Shown here piece after piece: positions 19,569-28,066 of a stretch of 55,306 nt of DNA. A program made the position numbers and the translations under genes. Below the pieces are notes generated by a model that was given only the letters and a program-made list of their open reading frames with translations, made no database searches and had not been told where the DNA came from. The DNA is from Burkholderiales bacterium (GTDB lineage: Bacteria; Pseudomonadota; Gammaproteobacteria; Burkholderiales; Burkholderiaceae_C), in contig CANCFV010000012.1 of the NCBI GenBank assembly GCA_947377275.1, positions 1 through 55,306 on the forward strand, in the 5' to 3' direction. Numbering within the stretch: position 1 is the first letter of the stretch; every line of letters begins with the position of its first letter.

Positions 19569-20897
19569 TCAGGAGAGGCCAACCAAGCTGGCCTTGAGCG
19601 CCGCCAACTCGCGCGGATGCGCAGTGAAATGCAAGTCGACCCCACCGTCTTTGGCGGGCGTCTGAACGACCATCAACATGCGGAAGGCCACAGCGCAGAC
19701 GTCGTACCAGGCCGGTGTGCCCGTCCCGAAGTCGATGCCATACATCGGGAAGTGGATGCAGTTGTTCAAAATCAAACCAGCGCGCAGGGTTTCACCCGCC
19801 GAGCGCCAGAACAGCTTCCACACGGCCTTCTTCTGGCGATACGCCTCCATCAGGCCCAAGAAGTTGAACAGGACCTCGGTGCTGATCTGATCTGGCGCCG
19901 GGCGGCACTGTTGCGCCAGCACCGACAAGCCTTGGGTGGCCAGGTCGTGCGTGCTGTAGCGCGCCTCACCATAGCCCAAGGCGTTGCCAAAGTGGTCACG
20001 AGGGATCTTGAGGCGGCGTTTGTGGCGCAGGTCCAGCACGATGCCCACGGCCCGCTCGTGCTGCGCCGGCAACAAGGGCGAGATGGTCTTGAGGCAATGC
20101 GCCGTCACCAACTCCACTGAACTCACGCCCACAGCGTCGGCCGGCAACTCGCGGCGCGCCTCGTCTTTCCAACGCTCGATGGTGGCGGCGTTCACCCTGA
20201 ACACGCCCTTCTTCAACCACAACGCGCGCCAGCCCAGTTGCGCGAACATCGCGATGCGCTCGCCCATGCTGGGATCGTAGATCAGGCCCGTCTGGTCAGG
20301 TGGGGCATCGCCTTGTCCCGCGGCGATCACCAAGCCCCGGTCAAAGCTCACCGGCTTGACCTCCAGCCCACGGCAGGCTTTGGACCAGTCCACCATGAAC
20401 TGCCAATAGGCCGAGCCATCGAACACCGAATGGGGGCCGTAGCAACAAAGCACCATGCCACCATCGTCGAACACATGCACATCGACTTGCAGCAAGGGCA
20501 GGTCTTTATCGACCACCTGCCAGGGCATGAAAGCCTTGAAAAACCGTTTGATGGACGCCCCCACCGGCTGCTGATGGCCATAGGCGGGCACGGCACCAGA
20601 ACACCGGTGCACGCGGTAGGCCATGCCTGCGTCATTGGCATCGATGAAGGCGTGACCATCGGGGCCCTTTTTGATGCGCCCGCACACGATGGGATAGTTC
20701 TTGAGCGTGGCCTGCAAAGCCTGCTCAAGTCGCGTCAGATCGGGCCCTTGCCGATACACCAGCACCACAGGAATGCCTATATGGCCTGCAAAAATGTCAA
20801 CACCTGCGAGCGGCTGGGGCGCGCAGGCCACGCCCGCGTGCAGGCGCTTGTCGACCACCCGTTGAGATGTGAACGCGGCCATGGCCTTCGCCCCCAT
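19569..20897 (-). CDS. BAHD-type acyltransferase homologue
   Basis: The 442-residue protein has the hallmarks of the BAHD acyl-CoA transferase fold known mainly from plants and fungi: HSVFDG with the catalytic HxxxD (His156, Asp160), an FGNALG segment (303-309, compare the family YFGN), and DFGTG (389-393, compare DFGWG). It also keeps the LKNYPIVCGRI entry. The length matches the plant enzymes. Such proteins move an acyl group from CoA to an alcohol or amine. Start: ATG at 20897 is two bases after the upstream stop, implying translational coupling; ATG at 20882 is an alternative. Substrates unknown; the neighbouring methyltransferase-like protein may act in the same pathway. Confidence 0.78.
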   Translation of the reverse strand: MGAKAMAAFTSQRVVDKRLHAGVACAPQPLAGVDIFAGHIGIPVVLVYRQGPDLTRLEQALQATLKNYPIVCGRIKKGPDGHAFIDANDAGMAYRVHRCSGAVPAYGHQQPVGASIKRFFKAFMPWQVVDKDLPLLQVDVHVFDDGGMVLCCYGPHSVFDGSAYWQFMVDWSKACRGLEVKPVSFDRGLVIAAGQGDAPPDQTGLIYDPSMGERIAMFAQLGWRALWLKKGVFRVNAATIERWKDEARRELPADAVGVSSVELVTAHCLKTISPLLPAQHERAVGIVLDLRHKRRLKIPRDHFGNALGYGEARYSTHDLATQGLSVLAQQCRPAPDQISTEVLFNFLGLMEAYRQKKAVWKLFWRSAGETLRAGLILNNCIHFPMYGIDFGTGTPAWYDVCAVAFRMLMVVQTPAKDGGVDLHFTAHPRELAALKASLVGLS

Positions 20898-20899
20898 CG

Positions 20900-21502
20900 T
20901 CAATACACAAAGGGGATCAGGCGTTTGCGCGTTTTCTTGAACTGCGTGTAGGGCTCACCCAGTGCCGCCTCCAACGCGGCCTCTTCTGCCTCGATGCGGT
21001 ACACGTAAATGGCGGCCGTGCCCAGCACGATCAACACCATGCTCGCTTGGCTGCCCAAGGCCAGGCCCAAGCCCAACAAGGTCAGCACCGCCCCCAGGTA
21101 AGACGGGTGACGCACCCAGCGATAAGCGCCGTTGTCCACCAGTTGATGGTCTTTGACGATGGTCACGGTGTGGGTGAAGAACTCGCCCAGCACGCGCCAG
21201 CAATGCATGCGCAGCAACATGCCCAGCACGATCACGGCCAAGCCAGCCCAGTAGGCAGGCACCAAAACGTGGCCTCGAAAGCGCCACTGCGGCTGAAAAG
21301 CCAGCACGAACGCGCCGACTTGGATCACCGAGGACCCGATCGAGATCACCAGCCCCGAGTAGCGATCGGCGCCGCCGTGCGAGCCCGAGACCGCGCGCTT
21401 GCGCTGCATCTGCCGCCACTCCATGAAGTAGGCCCAAGCCATCACCCCCCAGAACGCAAATGCAAACGGCGCGACGAACACAAGGGGGAGGGCATCTGAC
21501 AT
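20900..21502 (-). CDS. Isoprenylcysteine carboxyl methyltransferase-family membrane protein
   Basis: The 200-residue protein has about five hydrophobic segments and the ICMT/PEMT-like core: LRMHCWRVLGEFFTHTV, then NGAYRWVRHPSYLGA, then a C-terminal RIEAEEAALEAALGEPY. The RHPSY segment and the EE pair are the usual SAM- and acceptor-site residues of this superfamily. Bacterial members methylate small molecules or lipids; no prenylated protein is expected, so the substrate is unknown. Start: ATG at 21502 (TTG at 21514 is less likely). It is coupled to the BAHD-type gene downstream. Confidence 0.8.
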   Translation of the reverse strand: MSDALPLVFVAPFAFAFWGVMAWAYFMEWRQMQRKRAVSGSHGGADRYSGLVISIGSSVIQVGAFVLAFQPQWRFRGHVLVPAYWAGLAVIVLGMLLRMHCWRVLGEFFTHTVTIVKDHQLVDNGAYRWVRHPSYLGAVLTLLGLGLALGSQASMVLIVLGTAAIYVYRIEAEEAALEAALGEPYTQFKKTRKRLIPFVY

Positions 21503-21598
21503 GACAAGGTGCAAAGGGATTGAGGGCCACCTGATTGTCAGCGTCGAGGTCAGACAGAAACGGGAGGAGTTTCCCGGTGCATGCCCCCTCGTTCACAT

Positions 21599-21615
21599 GG
21601 GCGCAAGATGCGCCC
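21599..21615. repeat. Perfect 7-bp inverted repeat in the ICMT-bktB divergent intergenic region
   Basis: GGGCGCA, AGA, TGCGCCC form a tight hairpin in the 234-bp gap between the divergent methyltransferase and thiolase genes. The rest of the gap holds a CATAAT -10-like hexamer at 21659-21664 facing bktB, without a convincing -35. Confidence 0.4.
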
Positions 21616-21736
21616 TCATCACCATGATGTGGCGCATCGAACCGAGCCCCAAAGGGACCATAATCTGACAATGCCTTCAGCCAGACCCCATCTGGCCAGC
21701 AGTTTTTGATCCCCCCATCCCTTGAAGGAAAGCAAC

Positions 21737-22921
21737 ATGACACGTGAAGTCGTCTTCGTGGGCGCAGCCCGCACCGCCATCGGCTCTTTCGGTGGCTCGC
21801 TCAAAGACGTGCCGCCCGCCGAACTGGGCGCGCTGGTCATCAAAACCGCGCTGGAGCGCGCTGGCGTCAAGCCTCAAGACGTCGGTCATGTGGTCGTTGG
21901 CCACGTGATCCCCACCGTGCCACAAGACGCTTACATCAGCCGCGTGGCCGCCCTGAACGCTGGCGTGCCCCAAGAGGCCCCCGCCTTCAACGTGAACCGC
22001 CTGTGCGGTTCGGGCCTGCAAGCCATCGTGTCGGCCGCCCAGTCCATCCAACTGGGTGACTGCGATGTGGCCGTGGGCGCTGGCGCCGAATCCATGAGCC
22101 GTGGCGCTTACTTGGTCACCAGCAACCGCTGGGGCGCGCGCATGGGCGACGTCAAGATGCTGGACTTCATGCTGGGCGCCCTGCACGACCCCCGCATGCA
22201 CATCCACATGGGCATCACCGCCGAAAACGTGGCGGCACGCTACGACATCACCCGCGACCAGCAAGACGCTTACGCCGTGCAGTCGCAACAGCGCGCGGCC
22301 AAGGCCCAGGCCGCTGGCCTCTTCAAGGACCAGATCGTCCCCGTCGAGATCAAGACCCGCAAAGGCGTGGTGCTGTTCGACACCGATGAAGGCGTCAAGG
22401 CCGACACGACCGTGGACAGCCTGGGCAAGATGAAGCCGGCGTTCAAGAAGGAAGAAGGCACCGTCACCGCTGGCAACGCCTCGACCCTGAACGACGGCGC
22501 GGGCGCCGTGGTCATGGCCTCGGCTGAAAAGGCCAAGGCCTTGGGCCTCAAACCCCTGGCCCGCTTGGTGTCTTATGGCCACGCCGGTGTCGACCCTGAG
22601 TACATGGGCATTGGCCCCGTGCCTGCCTCTAAGGCCGCCTTGGCCAAGGCCGGCTTGACCGTGGCCGACATGGACCTGATCGAAGCCAACGAAGCCTTCG
22701 CTGCGCAAGCGTGCGCCGTGTCGAAAGAGCTGGGCCTGGACAACGAGAAGACCAACCCCAATGGTTCGGGCATCTCGCTGGGCCACCCCGTCGGTGGCAC
22801 CGGTGCCATCTTGGTGACCAAGGCCATCTATGAGCTGCAACGCACGGGCGGCCGCTATGCCCTGATCACCATGTGCATTGGCGGCGGCCAAGGCATTGCG
22901 ATGATCATCGAACGCGTCTGA
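21737..22921 (+). CDS. bktB: Beta-ketothiolase (acetyl-CoA acyltransferase)
   Basis: This thiolase condenses or cleaves 3-ketoacyl-CoA with CoA. The 394-residue length and the opening MTREVVFVGAARTAIGSFGG match BktB of Cupriavidus necator as I remember it. The catalytic residues are visible: Cys90 in NRLCGSGLQA, the histidine in SLGHPVGGTGA near 350, and the second cysteine in CIGGGQG near 380. The start at 21737 follows a GAAGGAAAG ribosome binding site. It could serve polyhydroxyalkanoate precursor supply or beta-oxidation; no phaA/phaB/phaC gene is nearby. It stands alone with its own terminator. Confidence 0.9.
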   Translation: MTREVVFVGAARTAIGSFGGSLKDVPPAELGALVIKTALERAGVKPQDVGHVVVGHVIPTVPQDAYISRVAALNAGVPQEAPAFNVNRLCGSGLQAIVSAAQSIQLGDCDVAVGAGAESMSRGAYLVTSNRWGARMGDVKMLDFMLGALHDPRMHIHMGITAENVAARYDITRDQQDAYAVQSQQRAAKAQAAGLFKDQIVPVEIKTRKGVVLFDTDEGVKADTTVDSLGKMKPAFKKEEGTVTAGNASTLNDGAGAVVMASAEKAKALGLKPLARLVSYGHAGVDPEYMGIGPVPASKAALAKAGLTVADMDLIEANEAFAAQACAVSKELGLDNEKTNPNGSGISLGHPVGGTGAILVTKAIYELQRTGGRYALITMCIGGGQGIAMIIERV

Positions 22922-22945
22922 TCAGACGCGCTTTGTGAGCGATGC

Positions 22946-22976
22946 AAAAAAGGGGCTCCTTCGGGAGCCCCTTTTT
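22946..22976. terminator. Strong bidirectional intrinsic terminator
   Basis: GGGGCTCC, a TTCG tetraloop and GGAGCCCC make an 8-bp GC-rich stem (22952-22971) flanked by six A on the left and five T on the right. It serves bktB rightward and the RND pump gene leftward. Confidence 0.93.
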
Positions 22977-22995
22977 CATGGGTGCGAGGTGCGCA

Positions 22996-25900
22996 TCACG
23001 GTGCCGTGACAGGATCGGCGGGCTCGGCCGGCTCAGGCGCCTTGCCGCGCTGGAGCAGCCTCGCCGTCAACACCATCAGGTCTTCCACATAAGTGAACAC
23101 CACCGGGATGACCAGCAGGCTCAAGAAGGTCGAGGTGATCAAGCCACCGATCACCACGATGGCCATGGGCGCTCTGAAGCTGGGGTCCACGCCCAGGCCC
23201 AGCGCAATGGGCACCATGCCGGCGCCCATTGCGATGGTGGTCATGATGATGGGGCGGGCGCGTTTGCGGCAAGCGTCGATCACAGCCTCCCATCGTGACA
23301 AGCCATGCGCGTTGCGGGCAATCAGCACGTAGTCCACCAGCAAGATCGAGTTCTTGGTGGCAATGCCCATCAGCATGATCAGCCCAATCATCGAGGGCAT
23401 GGACAAGGCCGTGTGCGTGATGAACAGCGCCACGAATGCGCCAGGGATGGACAGCAACAAGGCCGCCAAGATGGTCACCGGCTGCACAAAGCCCTTGAAC
23501 AACAGCACCAGCACGATGTAGATGCAAAGCACCCCGGTCAGCATGGCCAAGCCAAAGCTGGCGAACAGCTCGCCCATGGCCTCGGCATCGCCCACGGTGC
23601 TGCGGCTCACGCCGGGCGGCAGCTTTTGCAAGCTGGGCAAGGCCAGGGCCGCTTGCTCAACCGCACCCAGCGGCTGCTGGTTCAGCTCGACCTCGATGTT
23701 GACGTTGCGCTGCCGGTCGTAGCGGTCGATCTGGGCAGGGCCCGAGTCGATGCTGAGCGTGGCCACATTGCCCAAGGGCACCGGGCCCCGGCTGCCGGGC
23801 ACGGGCAGGCGCGCCAACAGGTCAAGATCGGTGCGCGCGCCATCGGGCAGGCGCACCACCACGGGCACCTGCCGTTGCGACAGGTTGAGCTTGGGCAGGC
23901 TCTGGTCATAGTCGCCCAGGGTGGCGATGCGCAGCGTGTCGGCCAAGGCCTGCGTGCTCACGCCCAGGTCGGCTGCACGCGCCGCATCGGGTTTGACGAT
24001 GAGTTCAGGGCGGACCAGGCTGGCCGTTGAGGTCACGCTGCCAATGCCCGGGATGCTGCGCAACTCGCGCGCCACCACGTCGGCATGCTCCGCCAGCACA
24101 CGGCCATCTTCACCGGCCAAGACGAGCACGTACTTGTCAGACGACGCCCCAAAGCCCACATTCACGCGCGCACCGGGCAGCACCTGCAAAGCGTCCCGCA
24201 ACTGGCCTTCGATGGCCTGCTTGCTGATGCCGGGGCGGTTCTTGCGGTGCGTCAGGTTCAGCGTGAGCACGGCCTTGCGCACCTCGCCCGCACCTTGTGG
24301 CGAGAAGGGATCGCTGCCAGCCGCACCGCCGCCAATGGCCGTGTAGACGAGTTTGACGTGTGGGTTGCGCTGCACCAACACGCGCGCCTGCTCCGCCACC
24401 TTGTGGGTTTGCGCATAGTTGCTGCCCGGTGGCAAAGACAAGCTCACCTGCGTTTGCGACAGGTCGTCAGGTGGAATGAAGCCCGTGGGCAAGAGCCCGG
24501 CCAAGCCAAATGAGCCCACCGTGAACACCGCCACGGCCAGCAAGGTCAAGACGCGGTGTCGCAAACACCAGCGTGCCCAACCCAGGTAAAACGCCATCCA
24601 GCTGGGTTCGGGGTGTTCCCCCTTGGGCGCCTTGAGGATGAAGGCCGCCATCATGGGCGTGAGCACGCGGGCCACCACCAGTGAAAAGAACACGGCAATG
24701 GCCGCCGTCCAGCCGAACTGGACGAAAAACTTGCCCGGCACGCCGGCCATGAAGGCCGTCGGCAAGAACACCGCGATCAAGGTGAAGGTGGTGGCAATCA
24801 CCGCCAGCCCGATCTCGTCGGCCGCTTCCATGGCCGCCTGCATGGGCGTCTTGCCCATGGCCAGGTGGCGCATGATGTTCTCGATCTCGACGATGGCGTC
24901 GTCCACCAAAATGCCCACGACGAGTGACAGCGACAGCAGCGTCACCGTGTTGATCGAAAAGCCCAGCAAGTGCATGGCGCCAAAAGCCGGGATCACCGAC
25001 AAAGGCAAGGCGGCCGCGGCGACCAAGGTGGCGCGCCAGTCGCGCAAGAAGAACCACACCACGATCACCGCCAAGATGGCGCCCTCGTAGAGCAGGTACA
25101 TCGACCCCTCGTAGTTCTCTTGCACCGGGTCCACGAAGTTGAAGGCCTCGGTCACGACCACATCGGGGTGCGCCTGCTGGAGTTCGGCCAAGGCCGCACG
25201 CACGCCAGTGGCCACGTCCACCTCGCCGGCTTTGAGCGCACGCGTGATCTCAAAGCCCACCACACGCTGGCCATTGAGCAAGGCACCCTGGCGCTGTTCA
25301 CTCACGGTGTCGCTCACGGTGGCGATCTGGTCCAGGCGCACACGGCGGCCATCGCTCAGGCTGATGTCCATGGCACCCAGCTCGGCGGCCGTTTGCACGG
25401 TGGCCACGGTGCGCACCGACTGCTCGGCACCGCCCAGGCTCATGCGGCCGCCCGATGCATCTTGCTGCACGCTGCGCAACTGGCGCGACACGTCGGCGGC
25501 GGTGGCGTTCAGTGCCAGCAACCGGGCCGGGTCCAGCTCTACGCGCACTTCTCGGCTGACGCCACCCACGCGCGACACGGCCCCCACGCCCTTGACGGCC
25601 AGCAGCGCCTTCGACACGGTGTGGTCCACATACCAAGACAAGGCCTCATCGTCCATGCGGGGCGAGGCCACCGTGTAGGTCAGGATGGGCGCACCAGAGA
25701 GGTTGACCTTCGAGACCACCGGATCACGCAGGTCACCAGGCAGGTCGGATCGCACGCGGGCAATGGCGTCGCGCACGTCGTCCACCGCCTCTTGGGTGGG
25801 CTTTTCAAGGCGAAACTCCACCGTGATCAAGACGTTGCCGTCTTGCACCTTGGTGTAGATGTGCTTGATGCCCTGCAGCGTGGCCAGCGAGTTTTCGAGC

Positions 25901-26097
25901 TTGCGGGCCACCTCGGTTTCGAGCTGCGCAGGCGCCGCCCCGGGCAAGGCGGCACTGACCGTGACGGTGGGCAGGTCGATGTCAGGGAAGTTCTGGATCT
26001 TCATGCCGCCAAAGCCCATGAAGCCCCACAGCGTGAGCATCACGAACAACATCACCGCCGGAATGGGGTTGCGGATGGACCAGGTCGAGACGTTCAT
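22996..26097 (-). CDS. RND efflux pump inner-membrane transporter (AcrB/MdtB-like)
   Basis: The 1033-residue protein is a full-length hydrophobe/amphiphile RND pump that exports substrates from the periplasm or inner leaflet using the proton gradient. It begins with the first helix and FPDIDLPTVTVSAALPGAAP, has two large periplasmic loops, and keeps the proton-relay aspartates in VVGILVDDAIVEIENI of TM4. The C-terminal half has the matching IPGAFVALFIT and GLIMLMGIATKNSILLVDY segments. Its start overlaps the adaptor stop in ATGA. No outer-membrane channel gene follows. Substrate range cannot be read from the sequence. Confidence 0.93.
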   Translation of the reverse strand: MNVSTWSIRNPIPAVMLFVMLTLWGFMGFGGMKIQNFPDIDLPTVTVSAALPGAAPAQLETEVARKLENSLATLQGIKHIYTKVQDGNVLITVEFRLEKPTQEAVDDVRDAIARVRSDLPGDLRDPVVSKVNLSGAPILTYTVASPRMDDEALSWYVDHTVSKALLAVKGVGAVSRVGGVSREVRVELDPARLLALNATAADVSRQLRSVQQDASGGRMSLGGAEQSVRTVATVQTAAELGAMDISLSDGRRVRLDQIATVSDTVSEQRQGALLNGQRVVGFEITRALKAGEVDVATGVRAALAELQQAHPDVVVTEAFNFVDPVQENYEGSMYLLYEGAILAVIVVWFFLRDWRATLVAAAALPLSVIPAFGAMHLLGFSINTVTLLSLSLVVGILVDDAIVEIENIMRHLAMGKTPMQAAMEAADEIGLAVIATTFTLIAVFLPTAFMAGVPGKFFVQFGWTAAIAVFFSLVVARVLTPMMAAFILKAPKGEHPEPSWMAFYLGWARWCLRHRVLTLLAVAVFTVGSFGLAGLLPTGFIPPDDLSQTQVSLSLPPGSNYAQTHKVAEQARVLVQRNPHVKLVYTAIGGGAAGSDPFSPQGAGEVRKAVLTLNLTHRKNRPGISKQAIEGQLRDALQVLPGARVNVGFGASSDKYVLVLAGEDGRVLAEHADVVARELRSIPGIGSVTSTASLVRPELIVKPDAARAADLGVSTQALADTLRIATLGDYDQSLPKLNLSQRQVPVVVRLPDGARTDLDLLARLPVPGSRGPVPLGNVATLSIDSGPAQIDRYDRQRNVNIEVELNQQPLGAVEQAALALPSLQKLPPGVSRSTVGDAEAMGELFASFGLAMLTGVLCIYIVLVLLFKGFVQPVTILAALLLSIPGAFVALFITHTALSMPSMIGLIMLMGIATKNSILLVDYVLIARNAHGLSRWEAVIDACRKRARPIIMTTIAMGAGMVPIALGLGVDPSFRAPMAIVVIGGLITSTFLSLLVIPVVFTYVEDLMVLTARLLQRGKAPEPAEPADPVTAP

Positions 26098-27257
26098 GGC
26101 TGCCCCTTCACAAGGCGCACCGTGTCGCCGTCAGACAAGAAGCTGGCGCCCACGGCCACCACCTGGTCTTGCGCGTTCAAACCTTGTGTGACCTCCAAGC
26201 GGTCACCCACACGGCGGCCCACACTGAGCTTGACCTGACGGACCACGTGGAGCGTGCCTTGAGGCTGCAGCTTGAAGGCGTAGGCGAAGCCATCGCGCAG
26301 CAAGACGGCGCTTTGCGGCAGGGTCAAACCTTGTGCGGTCCCCAGCTCGATGCGGCCAGGCGCAAACATGCCGGCGCGCGCGCCCTGGGCCAAAGCCGAT
26401 GGGGGCAAGTCCACATAGACCAGGCCACTGCGGGTGTTGCCATCCACCGTGGGGGCCACTGTGCGGACGCGGCCTTGCACCTCTTTGCCACCGGGCGGCG
26501 TGGCCCAAGCCACCTGCCCAGGCTTGATGCGCTGCAAATCGCTGGAAGGCAACTCGGCACGCCACTCGAGGCGACTTTGACGGATCAGGCGGAACAGCTC
26601 TTGACCAGGCTGCACCACGGCGCCCAAGGTTGCGGCGCGGGCCGAGATCACACCGTCATCGGCCGCCAACACGCGTGTCTGGCGCAAACGCAAAGCCTGA
26701 GTGGCCAGTTGTGCCTGCGCTGAGGCCACGCGCGCTTGCGCCGTTTGTTCACTGGTCAATGCGCGCTGGGCTTCTTGGGCACTGATGGCTTCACCGGCGC
26801 GAAGCACGCGCGCACGGTCAGCATTGGACTTGGCCTCGGCCAACAGAGCCTGCGCCTCTTGTAAGCCGGCCTGGGCCGCGTTCAGTTCGGCCTGCACCGA
26901 CTCGGCGTTCAAGGTGGCCAGCACCTGGCCTCGCTTGACCACGTCGCCCACCGCCACCTGCACCGTGGCCAGCCGCAGCCCCGACAACTCAGCGCCCACC
27001 ACGGCCTCTTGCCACGCGGCCAGCGCGCCATTGGCCGTCAAGCTGATCGGCCACTGCCCCGCCAAGGGCGATGTTGCCTGCACGCTGAGCGCTGCCTTGG
27101 GGGGTGCCGATGCCGCTTTGGCAGGCTCTGCCGCCCATGCCCAAGCAGGCGCCAGCGACAAGACACACCACAAAGCCCCCGCCGACAAGGCATGGCGCGA
27201 AACGCCACCTCGATTCAAGGGTTCAAAGAAAGCTGATTGCGTCGCCGCGTTGGACAT
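26094..27257 (-). CDS. RND efflux periplasmic adaptor protein
   Basis: The 387-residue adaptor has a probable signal peptide ending AWAWA (about residue 43), a lipoyl half (VGAELSGLRLATVQVAVGD), an Ala/Gln-rich coiled coil (about 110-195), a second lipoyl half and beta-barrel. Start: ATG at 27257 follows GGGAG by seven bases, which decides it against longer in-frame options reaching 27845 that would overlap the TetR gene. It overlaps the pump gene by four bases and follows the regulator by 29 bases, giving a regulator-adaptor-pump operon. Confidence 0.9.
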   Translation of the reverse strand: MSNAATQSAFFEPLNRGGVSRHALSAGALWCVLSLAPAWAWAAEPAKAASAPPKAALSVQATSPLAGQWPISLTANGALAAWQEAVVGAELSGLRLATVQVAVGDVVKRGQVLATLNAESVQAELNAAQAGLQEAQALLAEAKSNADRARVLRAGEAISAQEAQRALTSEQTAQARVASAQAQLATQALRLRQTRVLAADDGVISARAATLGAVVQPGQELFRLIRQSRLEWRAELPSSDLQRIKPGQVAWATPPGGKEVQGRVRTVAPTVDGNTRSGLVYVDLPPSALAQGARAGMFAPGRIELGTAQGLTLPQSAVLLRDGFAYAFKLQPQGTLHVVRQVKLSVGRRVGDRLEVTQGLNAQDQVVAVGASFLSDGDTVRLVKGQP

Positions 27258-27286
27258 GGAATGGCTCCCGTGAGCGTTTGTCATCA

Positions 27287-28003
27287 TCAATTGGAAGACG
27301 GTGAACCCAGCGCGCGCTTGCGCATCTGGCGTTCGTGTTTGACCAGGGCTTCGCCGTAACCCACCAAGCGATTGAGCACCACCTCGGCCTGGCTCTCGTC
27401 CAGCAGGCCCGGCGCCAAAATGGCCATGAAGGGCCCTGAGATGCTGTAGTCCTGCACCATGGCCACCAAAGCGAAGGCCAGTTGCTGCAAGGCGTGGTCG
27501 GTTTGCTGCGCGCCCACATGGCGGGCCAGCAGGCTCAACACCCGCTCGTGCATGGGCAAGATGTGCTGCACCACGATGCCGTGGAAAGCCCCACTGGGCT
27601 CGAGCATTTCGCGAAAGTGCAATCGGGTGCAGGGGTCCATGCCCTGCCCTTGCACCGGCAGCCACAAAAACGCCGACATCAAGCGGTGCAAAGACTCGCG
27701 CAGCGACAAGCCCGGCTGATCGAACTCGGCAAAGCTGCTCTCGCCCACCGCCTCGATCGGCTGCAGCAAGGCCGCGCGGTACAAGCCCGCCTTGTCGCCA
27801 AAGTAGTAGTGGATGGACGCCACGTTCTGCCCGGCGGCCTGGCAAATCTCGCGCGTTGACGCCTTGGCAAAACCCTTGTCCGCAAAGATGCGAACGGCCT
27901 CTTGCAGCAAACGCTCACGCGCCCGGGCGCCCCGCTCTTGCACGGGCGTGCTGTCATGCGCGGCTGGCGTCAAATGACAATCAAGCGCTTGTTTAACTTT
28001 CAT
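27287..28003 (-). CDS. TetR-family regulator of the RND efflux operon (CecR-like)
   Basis: The 238-residue protein has the TetR helix-turn-helix (ASTREICQAAGQNVASIHYYF, with YYFGDKAGLY after it) at about residues 47-70 and a long C-terminal ligand domain resembling the CecR/YbiH type (FREMLEPSGAFHGIV). It lies first in the operon with the adaptor and pump and probably represses it until an inducer binds. Palindromes lie at its start codon (28001-28012) and just inside the gene (27982-27991), both plausible operator sites for autoregulation. Confidence 0.85.
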   Translation of the reverse strand: MKVKQALDCHLTPAAHDSTPVQERGARARERLLQEAVRIFADKGFAKASTREICQAAGQNVASIHYYFGDKAGLYRAALLQPIEAVGESSFAEFDQPGLSLRESLHRLMSAFLWLPVQGQGMDPCTRLHFREMLEPSGAFHGIVVQHILPMHERVLSLLARHVGAQQTDHALQQLAFALVAMVQDYSISGPFMAILAPGLLDESQAEVVLNRLVGYGEALVKHERQMRKRALGSPSSN

Positions 28004-28012
28004 GCGCGCATG
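28001..28012. promoter_or_regulatory. Perfect 12-bp palindrome at the TetR start codon
   Basis: CATGCGCGCATG reads the same on both strands and includes the start codon of the leftward TetR gene. It lies between that gene and the rightward hydrolase at 28067. A second palindrome, CAAGCGCTTG, is at 27982-27991 inside the gene. Either could be the operator. Confidence 0.4.
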
Positions 28013-28066
28013 CTAACGAACTTAGGCACAATGGCGCAAGCCCTTATTCATGAGCAGCGCCCGACC

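Noticed and set aside
24970-26238. A 422-codon rightward frame opposite the RND pump
   Set aside because: The pump frame is full-length with proton-relay residues; the antisense protein is His/Arg-rich shadow sequence.
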